DNA of 5,033 nucleotides from an uncultured Bacteroidota bacterium. Lineage in GTDB: Bacteria; Bacteroidota; Bacteroidia; Bacteroidales; P3. The notes beneath the pieces are model-generated. The model was given only the letters and a program-made list of their open reading frames with translations. It ran no database searches and was not told where the DNA came from. The first letter of the stretch is position 1. Each line of letters starts with the position of its first letter. Where the stretch lies: positions 1-5,033 of the forward strand of contig CACXCY010000230.1 in assembly GCA_902766265.1 (NCBI GenBank). Reading direction: 5' to 3'. Made by a program: the position numbers and the translations under genes. Positions 1 to 5,033 of the stretch are shown here, piece after piece.

Positions 1-552
1 ATTGTCGAAAAAGACATTGCCCGTCGCTGTCAGACAACGGAAAGTGTAGTCACTGTCATGTTGCAGGAGTTGGATAAGGCGGGGATTATTTCGTATAAGC
101 CCAAGGCCATCAAACCGCAGATTGTGTTTTTGTCGCCCCGTATCAATGCTGACATGTTGTATATCAGTGACGCCAATTATAGTGACCTGAAGGACGCTGC
201 TGTGCGAAGGAAAGAGCAGATGATTCGTTATGTGAGCAGTACCGACAGTTGCAGAAGCCAGATGTTGCTTGCCTATTTTGGTGAAACAACATCGGCGGAA
301 TGTGGTATCTGTGATGTCTGTCTACGAAACAAGCAGGCCCAAGGGCATGTGGGGAGAGACGCCGATGCAGACATAAAGGAACTGACCCACCAGATACAAT
401 TGCGCCTTACAGCGCAACCAATAACAATCAAGGAACTTGTGGCAGACCTTGGTGGATTGACGGAGGATGGTGTCATCCGTCAGGTGAGGGATTTGATTGA
501 CAGGGAAGTCATCAGCGTTGACAAAACTTTCCGACTTCACTGGGAAGGGTGA
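1..552 (+). CDS. recQ: RecQ-family ATP-dependent DNA helicase, C-terminal part (5' end outside window)
   Basis: The frame is open from the first base, so the gene starts upstream of the window; 183 codons are visible before TGA at 550-552. An internal ATG at 58 is not the start, because the 19 codons before it read on as plausible protein. RecQ helicases unwind DNA 3'-5' in recombination and repair, using two RecA-like motor domains that would lie in the missing part. What is visible is the region after the motor: a winged-helix-like segment (residues 1-45), then a helix and a zinc-binding module with Cys84, Cys101, Cys104 and Cys107 (CRSQMLLAYFGE followed by CGICDVC), which is the RecQ zinc signature. 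A short helical, winged-helix-like tail (about 125-183) ends the protein; no recognisable HRDC domain is seen. It converges on maf with 54 bases between the stops and no clear terminator hairpin there. Family assignment is firm; the exact RecQ paralogue is not. Confidence 0.9.
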   Translation: MVEKDIARRCQTTESVVTVMLQELDKAGIISYKPKAIKPQIVFLSPRINADMLYISDANYSDLKDAAVRRKEQMIRYVSSTDSCRSQMLLAYFGETTSAECGICDVCLRNKQAQGHVGRDADADIKELTHQIQLRLTAQPITIKELVADLGGLTEDGVIRQVRDLIDREVISVDKTFRLHWEG

Positions 553-606
553 TGAGATTGCGCCAGACGGGTGGTCAAGTGTTATGTGTCAGCGAAAACA
601 GCGGTG

Positions 607-1182
607 TTAATGTATATCAGGTAGGAATGCCTGCAATTCTTTGTACAGGCGAGCTGTCGGCAACCCCATGACGTTGTAGTAGCATCCGTCAATACGTTCA
701 ATGCCTATCATGCCAATCCAATCCTGAATCCCATAACTGCCGGCCTTGTCCAAGCAGGCGTAATGTGTAGTATAGTGGTCTATTTCGCTTTCAGTAAGCT
801 GTTTGAACCATACATCGGTCTTTTCTGTAAAAGAGCGTTGGTGTCGGGAGCTTTTCAGACATACGCCGGTGAAGACCTGATGTTTGTCACCTGAAAGCAT
901 ACGGAGCATTCTTCGTGCGTCGTCAATATCTTGGGGCTTGCCCAGAACCTGTTGCTGGTGTACCACCACCGTGTCGGCTGTTACCAGTACCTCGTCGTCG
1001 TTGAGGTTGGAATTGTCGTACCCTTGAGACTTACGCAGTGCCAATGTTTCTGCAATCTGGTCGGCAGGGAGGGGGCGGTCCAGAGTTTCGTCAACATGGA
1101 TGTTGATGAAACGGACAGCAAACCCTAACGCTGTAAGGAGCTCGCGACGGCGTGGCGATTGGGATGCCAGAAGCAGTTGCAC
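607..1182 (-). CDS. maf: Maf-family nucleoside triphosphate pyrophosphatase (probable dTTP/UTP type)
   Basis: The 191-residue protein has the full length of the family. Maf proteins hydrolyse non-canonical or selected nucleotides to the monophosphate and pyrophosphate in the cytoplasm, and have been linked to septum formation and nucleotide-pool cleaning. Visible motifs are ASQSPRRRELL (6-16, phosphate-binding loop), TADT with Asp70 as the expected catalytic residue, GKP with Lys82, LSG..HQVFTGV (96-107), DKAGSYGIQ (145-153) and YYNVMGLP (168-175). The AGSYGIQ segment with Gln153 resembles the dTTP/UTP-specific (YhdE-like) branch; that subfamily call is from memory. The start is GTG at 1182-1180: an in-frame TAA lies 18 bases upstream and there is no ATG between, so GTG is the only reasonable choice and makes the normal N-terminus. 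It begins 2 bases after the stop of the MORN-repeat gene, which suggests co-transcription and translational coupling. Confidence 0.95.
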   Translation of the reverse strand: MQLLLASQSPRRRELLTALGFAVRFINIHVDETLDRPLPADQIAETLALRKSQGYDNSNLNDDEVLVTADTVVVHQQQVLGKPQDIDDARRMLRMLSGDKHQVFTGVCLKSSRHQRSFTEKTDVWFKQLTESEIDHYTTHYACLDKAGSYGIQDWIGMIGIERIDGCYYNVMGLPTARLYKELQAFLPDIH

Positions 1183-1184
1183 CG

Positions 1185-2369
1185 TTATTTCTTTCCTTTA
1201 GCGTTGTTGATGTTGTCCTGTTTGGACACCATCTTGCCTGCATTGAACTGCACTACAACGCCCGCATTGCCTCGTTCATCGTAGAAAATCCATTTGCCGT
1301 CTTTCTCTCCGTCAACGAAATTACCTGCCTCTTCAGGTTTGCCTGCAGTGTTGTAGCGTTCAAACTTGCCGTTATACACACCATTCCTATAGTTGCAGCG
1401 GGTCTCAATCTTGCCATTGGCAAAATAGCGCACCTCTTCACCGTCTTTCATGTCGTTTTTGTAATGCATGACATAACGTGGGCGTCCGTCCTCATAGAAA
1501 CCGCTCCATTCGCCATCCTTCATCCCTTTCTTAAATGTGCCCACATAGTCGGTGCGGCCATCCTCGTACCATGAAGTCCATTTACCCGTCTCTTTGCCAT
1601 TGCTGTAGTCGCCTTCATGCAGCTTTCTTCCGCTCTCGTACCATGTAGTCCAGTGCCCGGTGCGTTCGCCATTGGCGTATTGGCCTTCTCTCCAGCGTTC
1701 ACCTGTTTCGTAATAGTAGGTCCAAGTGCCTTCTTCCACGCCATCTTTGTAGGTGCCCTTGATGCCGAGTTTGCCGTTGGTGCGCCAGTAGAAGAGCCAT
1801 TCACCGTTCTGCTCGCCATCCACAAGCGTTCCTTTCATGTCGACCTTCTTTTTGTCGGTCCACCAGATGGCTGGTCCGTTCAGTTCATTGTCTTTGTATG
1901 TGCCTTCAAATTTCAGCACTCCGTTTTCGTGCCACTCTCGTGCCTTGCCTTCGCGGCTGCCGTCAACAAAGGGTATCTCGTCCCTTTGCACGCCGTTGGC
2001 GAACCAGGATTTATAGGTGCCGTTCTTTTTCCCGTTCACGATGGCAATCTCGCTCTGCAGTTTCCCGTTGGGATGCCAGGTGCGGCTGGTGCCGTTGCCC
2101 GAATAGTATTCTTCAGCGCACATCTTGCCGTTTTCAGTGTAGGCATGCCATACGCCGGTTTTCTCACCATTGTTGTATTCTCCCTGTTGGAACACGCGTC
2201 CGTTGGGGTGCCACCATGTCCAGGTGCCGGTGCGCACGCTGTCGTCGGTCATAGTGCCTTCCACGGCGACTTGCTGGTTCTGGCTATCGTAGAATTTCTG
2301 GTAACGGATTTGCGCGGAGAGCTGCGATAAACACAGCAGACAGGCGAGGAGTAAAGCAGTTTTTTTCAT
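1185..2369 (-). CDS. Exported MORN/YwqK-type repeat protein
   Basis: The 394-residue protein has a signal peptide (MKK, hydrophobic 4-14, probable cleavage after LSA at 17-19) followed almost wholly by about 14 repeats of roughly 24 residues. The repeat pattern is G.Y..G...G.W..(W/Y)...G, seen for example as GQYANGERTGHW (229-240) and GTYKDGVEEGTW (205-216). This is the MORN_2 repeat that databases often name 'toxin-antitoxin system YwqK family antitoxin'; nothing here indicates a toxin partner, so that label should not be taken literally. Such repeats form extended beta-hairpin surfaces. The protein is expected in the periplasm or at the outer membrane; two early cysteines (10, 13) lie too near the start for a convincing lipobox. 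The C-terminus is lysine/asparagine-rich (NINNAKGKK). It starts 27 bases after the DUF4270 gene, with no promoter element seen in the gap, and ends 2 bases before maf. Its binding partner is unknown. Confidence 0.9.
   Translation of the reverse strand: MKKTALLLACLLCLSQLSAQIRYQKFYDSQNQQVAVEGTMTDDSVRTGTWTWWHPNGRVFQQGEYNNGEKTGVWHAYTENGKMCAEEYYSGNGTSRTWHPNGKLQSEIAIVNGKKNGTYKSWFANGVQRDEIPFVDGSREGKAREWHENGVLKFEGTYKDNELNGPAIWWTDKKKVDMKGTLVDGEQNGEWLFYWRTNGKLGIKGTYKDGVEEGTWTYYYETGERWREGQYANGERTGHWTTWYESGRKLHEGDYSNGKETGKWTSWYEDGRTDYVGTFKKGMKDGEWSGFYEDGRPRYVMHYKNDMKDGEEVRYFANGKIETRCNYRNGVYNGKFERYNTAGKPEEAGNFVDGEKDGKWIFYDERGNAGVVVQFNAGKMVSKQDNINNAKGKK
1191..1199 (-). promoter_or_regulatory. Possible ribosome-binding site of maf
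   Basis: The minus strand reads AAAGGAAAG here, 8 bases before the GTG start of maf. It lies inside the last lysine codons of the MORN-repeat gene. Bacteroidota seldom depend on Shine-Dalgarno sequences, so the match could be a by-product of the Lys-Gly-Lys-Lys codons. Combined with the 2-base gap it supports the GTG start and coupled translation. Confidence 0.35.
1233..2264 (-). repeat. Tandem MORN_2 repeat region (about 14 units of ~72 bp)
   Basis: This covers residues 36-379 of the exported repeat protein. The usual unit is 24 residues, or 72 bases. At DNA level neighbouring units still share short identical stretches at exact 72-base offset, for example TCGTACCATG at 1564 and again at 1636 on the + strand, so some units may be recent duplications. 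The third unit (about residues 87-107) is about three residues short. Unit 6 (156-179) departs most, with TDKKK in place of the usual NG turn. The last unit decays into the C-terminal tail. Confidence 0.85.
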
Positions 2370-2396
2370 TATGGTAGGTATGTTTTTTCGTGTTGT

Positions 2397-3704
2397 TTAT
2401 TCTGAATAGACGAATGCGATGCGCGGAGGGTTGCTGTGGGCGTAACCGTTGATTACAGCACGTTTGGCTGACGCCCGTCGGGAGTTGATGACCAGCAGGG
2501 TGCCGTAGTCCTTGCCATCGCGCAGCAGTTTCTGCAGATGCTGTGTGATGCGGAGGCGGTAGTATTTGTTTGTGCTGCCCTGGTGGCATGTGCCATCGAA
2601 CCCTGCGGATGAATAAGGGTCTATCATGTCATAGACATACGAGGTGGTGTCGATGCCGCAGCGGAACGCCAGCAGGTCGTCCGGTGGTGCCGAAGCGGGG
2701 CTGTCGTCACTGACGGGCAGTAGCAGCTCTGCATAATGTATTACAGCATTGGGATGGGCAGTATGGAATGCCTTGATGCAGCTGTCGAAGTCCAGTTTGA
2801 TGCGTGTGCCTCCCATGGGGTCGAGGTAGAGGTGCTGGCTGCCGTTCACTGAATCTTTGCGGTTGGTGTTGAAGGTGGCCAAATCACCGATGTAGCGGTG
2901 TCTGTAGTGGTTGAAGTGACGTGCCCCGGTACTGATGGAGAAACCGTCTTGCAGTGCTTCTGACGTGGTGTCGCTCTCGTGGTATTGGCGGTATACTGTC
3001 AGTTTGGTGTTCTGTGCCGCGAAGTTGACGGTCATCATCACGGGTTGACGGTTGTCGACAAGGCGGATGCGTATGCCGTTCACAGCAGCCATAAATTCAG
3101 CTTTCGTATAGGTCTTGCCTTCAAAGAGGGCGTTGGCACGGCTGTTGAGACATAGGCGTATGGTGGTGGTGTCCTTGTTGGGGGTGACGTACACAGTGCC
3201 GTTGAAGAAATGCTTGCTGTCGGTGGCTATGGTGTCGATACTGTAATAGAGGTGGTCGGTGGATATGGGGGAAAGCAGCGGTGTTACCTGGAAGTGCAGG
3301 GGCACCGCGCCACGACCGACGTTACTGGTGAATTCGTTGACGGTAATCGACAGCACCACAGAGTCGATGGTGGAGTTGGCGTAGTTGATGCCTGATTCGG
3401 AGGTACAGGCAATCTGGGTGTATATGCTGGCGTCAGCCGTGCCAAACACGTTGTCGCTCACGTATCCCAACAAGCCGAGCGAATAGTTGGTGGTCATCAG
3501 TGAGTCGTCCAGCAGTGTCATTGCGGAGCCGTAGAGGGTGTCGTTAGTGCCGGCATAGAGTGTGGCAGGGTCCTGCAGTCCCATGCCGATGGCCGATTCC
3601 TCCTCGTTGCATGAGGAGCAGAGTGCCGATGTGGCAAGCACGAGGGTCAGCAGCAGGATATGTTTCAGAGTGTTCACGTGGGTATTGTTGCAGTGTCGGT
3701 GCAT
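2397..3704 (-). CDS. DUF4270-type surface lipoprotein
   Basis: The protein has 435 residues and an N-terminal lipoprotein signal: Lys14, a hydrophobic core at 16-28 and a probable lipidated Cys32 (CSSC). The next residues, NEEE, resemble the acidic lipoprotein export signal that sends Bacteroidota lipoproteins to the cell surface. The region after it (IGMGL, then SLGLLGYVSDNVFG at 75-88, then STIDSVVLSI at 111-120) and the closing PPRIAFVYSE match my recollection of the DUF4270 family, whose function is unknown. The body is rich in beta-strand-like, Ser/Thr-rich segments, with no catalytic motif that I recognise. ATG at 3704 is 5 bases after the stop of the glycogen-synthase-like gene. An in-frame GTG at 3677-3675 would give a shorter, more typical signal peptide (VNTLKHILLL), so the true start could be there. 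As I recall, DUF4270 genes commonly sit next to this short synthase gene in Bacteroides. Confidence 0.85.
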   Translation of the reverse strand: MHRHCNNTHVNTLKHILLLTLVLATSALCSSCNEEESAIGMGLQDPATLYAGTNDTLYGSAMTLLDDSLMTTNYSLGLLGYVSDNVFGTADASIYTQIACTSESGINYANSTIDSVVLSITVNEFTSNVGRGAVPLHFQVTPLLSPISTDHLYYSIDTIATDSKHFFNGTVYVTPNKDTTTIRLCLNSRANALFEGKTYTKAEFMAAVNGIRIRLVDNRQPVMMTVNFAAQNTKLTVYRQYHESDTTSEALQDGFSISTGARHFNHYRHRYIGDLATFNTNRKDSVNGSQHLYLDPMGGTRIKLDFDSCIKAFHTAHPNAVIHYAELLLPVSDDSPASAPPDDLLAFRCGIDTTSYVYDMIDPYSSAGFDGTCHQGSTNKYYRLRITQHLQKLLRDGKDYGTLLVINSRRASAKRAVINGYAHSNPPRIAFVYSE

Positions 3705-3709
3705 CAGTG

Positions 3710-4534
3710 TTAGTTGTTGATATTGGAGCCGATGATAGAGTCGTAGAATCGGTTTATCTGTTCGTAGAAAACCTGTTGGTCGTCGTTGTAGGGCAGCACA
3801 TTCTTTTTGTTTTCCATGGCGAATCTCACCAGTTCAGGGTCAGCGTTGGGGGAGGCAATCACCACGCCGTGGGCGTAGAGTATCACGGCTTTCATCAGGT
3901 TGGTGTAATCCAGGTCGTGGAAGATGCGCAGGTCCTTGGCTGTGGCTCCGTCGCTCTTCATTTTGTGTTCCAGTTCCTCTCCGAAACGGCCCTTGAACGA
4001 GTCGGCAGTGAGCGACAGCACTGTCTTGGTGCCCGAGAAGAAAGCGTTCTCCTTGTTGATGCGTCGCAGATAGAAAGGTATCATCGATGTGAACCATCCG
4101 GAGAAGTGTATCAGGTGTGGCTGCCATGCCAGTTTACGCACGGCCTCAAGGGTGCTGTGGCTGAAGAAAAGCAGACGCTCGTCGCATCCGGGGGTCAGGG
4201 CGCCCGATTCGTCGGTCAATGGGCCTCCTTTGGAGAAATATTCTTCGTTGTCAATAAAGTAGACCTGCATGCGTACCGCTGAGATGGACCCTACTTTGAT
4301 AATCATCTGGTGGTCGCAGTTGTTCACAATGAGGTTCATACCTGATAAGCGGATAACTTCGTGCAGCTGGTTGCGCCGTTCGCTCACATAGCTGAAACGT
4401 GGCATGAAAACGCGAATTTCCCTGCCGTGTTCTTGTATGAATGCAGGCAAATGCCTTCCCATGAGGGCATTTTCCGATTCAGGAGTGAAAGGTGTAATCT
4501 CTTGACTTACAAACAATATTCTTCCATTTTCCAT
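3710..4534 (-). CDS. Glycogen/starch synthase-like protein, GT5 N-terminal domain only, probably non-catalytic
   Basis: The preferred product has 274 residues, beginning MENGRILFVSQEITPF. A TTG 27 bases further up (4561) is in frame but overlaps the candidate promoter, so ATG at 4534 is chosen. The fold family is clear: ILFVSQEITPF at 5-15, HLPAFIQEHG..IRVFMP at 28-45, PHLIHF.GW..S.IPFYL at 139-156 and NLMKA..YAHGVVIASPNADPEL at 212-235 line up with glycogen synthase GlgA. True GT5 enzymes are about 470-500 residues; the second, nucleotide-sugar-binding domain is absent here. The donor-binding K-x-G-G loop near the N-terminus is replaced by TPESENA (17-23), and the usual HxHDW reads HFSGW (143-147). 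The protein has no signal peptide and should be cytoplasmic. I expect it not to make glycogen; a binding or regulatory role is a guess. It is the first gene of the minus-strand cluster. Confidence 0.85.
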   Translation of the reverse strand: MENGRILFVSQEITPFTPESENALMGRHLPAFIQEHGREIRVFMPRFSYVSERRNQLHEVIRLSGMNLIVNNCDHQMIIKVGSISAVRMQVYFIDNEEYFSKGGPLTDESGALTPGCDERLLFFSHSTLEAVRKLAWQPHLIHFSGWFTSMIPFYLRRINKENAFFSGTKTVLSLTADSFKGRFGEELEHKMKSDGATAKDLRIFHDLDYTNLMKAVILYAHGVVIASPNADPELVRFAMENKKNVLPYNDDQQVFYEQINRFYDSIIGSNINN

Positions 4535-4558
4535 AAAAAGACGAATTATAACACCTTG

Positions 4559-4566
4559 CAAAGGTA
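4559..4566 (-). promoter_or_regulatory. Candidate Bacteroidota promoter, -7 element TACCTTTG
   Basis: The minus strand reads TACCTTTG, a full match to the TAnnTTTG -7 box used by the Bacteroidota primary sigma factor. The G is 24 bases before the ATG at 4534, leaving a leader of roughly 15-20 bases. No TTTG-like -33 element is seen 19-21 bases upstream; that position lies in an A/T-rich inverted repeat. It would drive the whole four-gene cluster and argues against the TTG start at 4561. Confidence 0.6.
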
Positions 4567-4571
4567 CGATT

Positions 4572-4599
4572 TTTTTTTATATTGTATTTTATAAAAAAA
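4572..4599. repeat. A/T-only inverted repeat abutting the promoter
   Basis: TTTTTTTATA (4572-4581) and TATAAAAAAA (4590-4599) are perfect 10-base inverted copies separated by 8 bases. The block sits 5 bases upstream of the -7 box and covers the usual -33 region. It could act as an UP-like or bent-DNA element, or be an A/T-rich tract with no specific role; a stem made only of A-T pairs would be weak in RNA. Confidence 0.5.
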
Positions 4600-4688
4600 G
4601 GGAATAACTGGCAATCCGTGTTTAAAGTTCACATGAATCCCCCTGTAATTGCCCATGAATTTATCGAGACGGTGGCCGAGGTATAAGT

Positions 4689-4759
4689 CCCGCAGATAGC
4701 ACGGAAATGGCGGAAATGTTAAGTAGCACGTTTTTAGTATTTTCTGCCATTTCTGCGGG
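4689..4759. repeat. Bulged palindromic element (long imperfect hairpin)
   Basis: The outer arms CCCGCAG (4689-4695) and CTGCGGG (4753-4759) pair over 7 bases. After a one-sided bulge of 9 bases (4696-4704), AAATGGCGGAAA (4705-4716) pairs with TTTCTGCCATTT (4741-4752) over 12 bases with one G-T pair. The loop is 24 bases. TAGCACG occurs twice, once in the bulge (4697-4703) and once in the loop (4724-4730). The structure resembles a small extragenic palindromic (REP- or MITE-like) element. There is no T run directly after it, so a plain terminator is less likely. Confidence 0.6.
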
Positions 4760-4800
4760 ATACCTGCAAGTACCGTTTTTATCCCCACGGCACCACGGGA

Positions 4801-4890
4801 AAAAATGAACCTATGTTCGTGAGCCGATGAACCTATGTTCGTTGGCCGATGAACCTATGTTCGTAGCCCAATGAACCTATGTTCATTTTT
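4801..4890. repeat. Four phased 14-bp dyad repeats, 22-bp period, with inverted ends
   Basis: ATGAACCTATGTTC occurs four times without a mismatch, at 4805-4818, 4827-4840, 4849-4862 and 4871-4884, each exactly 22 bases apart. The core GAACCTATGTTC is itself a near-perfect dyad (GAAC/GTTC arms). Spacers are GTGAGCCG, GTTGGCCG and GTAGCCCA. The block starts with AAAAATGAAC and ends with GTTCATTTTT, which are exact inverted copies. Candidate roles are an array of protein-binding sites on one face of the helix, iterons, or a non-autonomous mobile repeat. The last copy, with a 6-base stem and a T run behind it, could also act as a weak terminator for + strand transcription. Confidence 0.9.
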
Positions 4891-4980
4891 AACTTTTTTT
4901 AAACCTGACCTCCGCGCCACACTCTTACCCTTGATATTCGGTACTCGGTTGGTAGCAGTTTCGCAAGTGTTTGGCAAGGG

Positions 4981-5033
4981 GTAGCCATAGTGATGCCATA
5001 CTGTAGCCATAGTGTAGCCATAGTGTAGCCATA
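4981..5033. repeat. 11-bp tandem repeat, truncated by the window edge
   Basis: GTAGCCATAGT is repeated head to tail: 4981-4991, a variant GATGCCATACT at 4992-5002, then 5003-5013, 5014-5024 and the first 9 bases at 5025-5033. The array therefore continues past the window. The 11-base unit is about one helical turn. Because 11 is not a multiple of three, all three minus-strand frames remain open through the array, so an open frame here is weak evidence of coding. Confidence 0.92.

Larger units (their letters stand above)
4600..5033. other. Repeat-rich intergenic region without a convincing gene
   Basis: No coding sequence is supported here; the hairpin and two repeat arrays are entered separately. 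Between A/T repeat and hairpin (4600-4688) the minus strand has two ATTCATG words (in ATTCATGTGAAC and AATTCATGGGCAATT) and a weak GGCAAT (4610-4615) / ATTGCC (4648-4653) inverted pair; these look like the intergenic repeat remnants common in Prevotella, from memory. Bases 4760-4800 and 4891-4980 show nothing I can name, except a T-rich run (4886-4900) after the dyad array. A minus-strand frame of 80 codons (4788-4546) crosses the hairpin and the promoter and is judged spurious. In Bacteroides, panC is often divergent from the short synthase gene; if it is here, it lies beyond the window. Confidence 0.6.

Noticed and set aside
553..606. Bidirectional terminator between the convergent recQ and maf genes
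   Set aside because: No stem followed by a T run is found on either strand; CAGCG appears twice but as a direct, not inverted, repeat.
1617..2330. Long + strand open frame (237 codons) opposite the MORN-repeat gene
   Set aside because: It is antisense to a clear repeat gene. The periodic codons of the repeats keep the opposite strand open, and the product is hydrophobic and low in complexity with no recognisable domain.
1185..2369. Toxin-antitoxin system based on the YwqK-type label of the repeat protein
   Set aside because: The name is inherited from database families. The protein is exported, and no toxin gene lies beside it.
3560..4282. + strand open frame of 240 codons across the DUF4270 and synthase-like genes
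   Set aside because: It overlaps two well-supported genes on the other strand, including their junction, and its translation shows no family features.
4535..4561. Nine-residue N-terminal extension of the synthase-like protein from TTG
   Set aside because: The TTG lies within the candidate -7 element, so it would not be in the transcript, and family members begin just before the ILFVSQE strand, as the ATG at 4534 does.
4689..4759. Integron attC site
   Set aside because: GTTAAGT in the loop fits the GTTRRRY core, but there is no complementary RYYYAAC at the other end and the outer arms do not fit; there is no gene-cassette arrangement.
4546..4788. Minus-strand open frame of 80 codons in the intergenic region
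   Set aside because: It runs through the bulged hairpin, the A/T inverted repeat and the promoter of the next gene. The composition follows these repeats, so it is probably not translated.
4801..4890. CRISPR array
   Set aside because: Repeats are only 14 bases and spacers only 8, and the spacers resemble each other; no cas gene is in the window.

Overview
The window looks like chromosomal DNA of a Bacteroidota species, most likely Prevotellaceae (Prevotella/Segatella-like). The evidence is a DUF4270-type lipoprotein with an acidic stretch after the lipidated cysteine, a short glycogen-synthase-like protein of a kind typical of this phylum, a TAnnTTTG-type -7 promoter element, and starts mostly without Shine-Dalgarno sequences. 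The placement rests on protein recognition from memory, not a search.

Layout. Bases 1-552 (+) hold the C-terminal end of a RecQ-family DNA helicase. It converges on a four-gene minus-strand cluster that reads from right to left: a GT5-like glycogen/starch synthase homologue (4534-3710), a DUF4270 surface lipoprotein (3704-2397), an exported protein built almost entirely of MORN/YwqK-type repeats (2369-1185), and a Maf nucleotide pyrophosphatase (1182-607). Gaps between these genes are 5, 27 and 2 bases, so they probably form one transcript. A promoter candidate (4559-4566) lies just upstream of the first gene.

The synthase homologue has only the N-terminal half of a GT5 enzyme and lacks the residues that make such enzymes work, so the name 'glycogen synthase' is probably misleading. 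It is followed by a lipoprotein and an exported repeat protein, which suggests a cell-envelope role, but no function can be read from the sequence. Maf is a housekeeping enzyme that seems to be co-transcribed.

Bases 4567-5033 contain no convincing gene and are unusually structured. In order they hold an A/T inverted repeat against the promoter, a bulged hairpin of about 71 bases, four copies of a 14-base dyad at exactly 22-base spacing bounded by 10-base inverted ends, and an 11-base tandem repeat that runs off the window. This non-coding stretch and the degenerate synthase are the parts most worth a second look.
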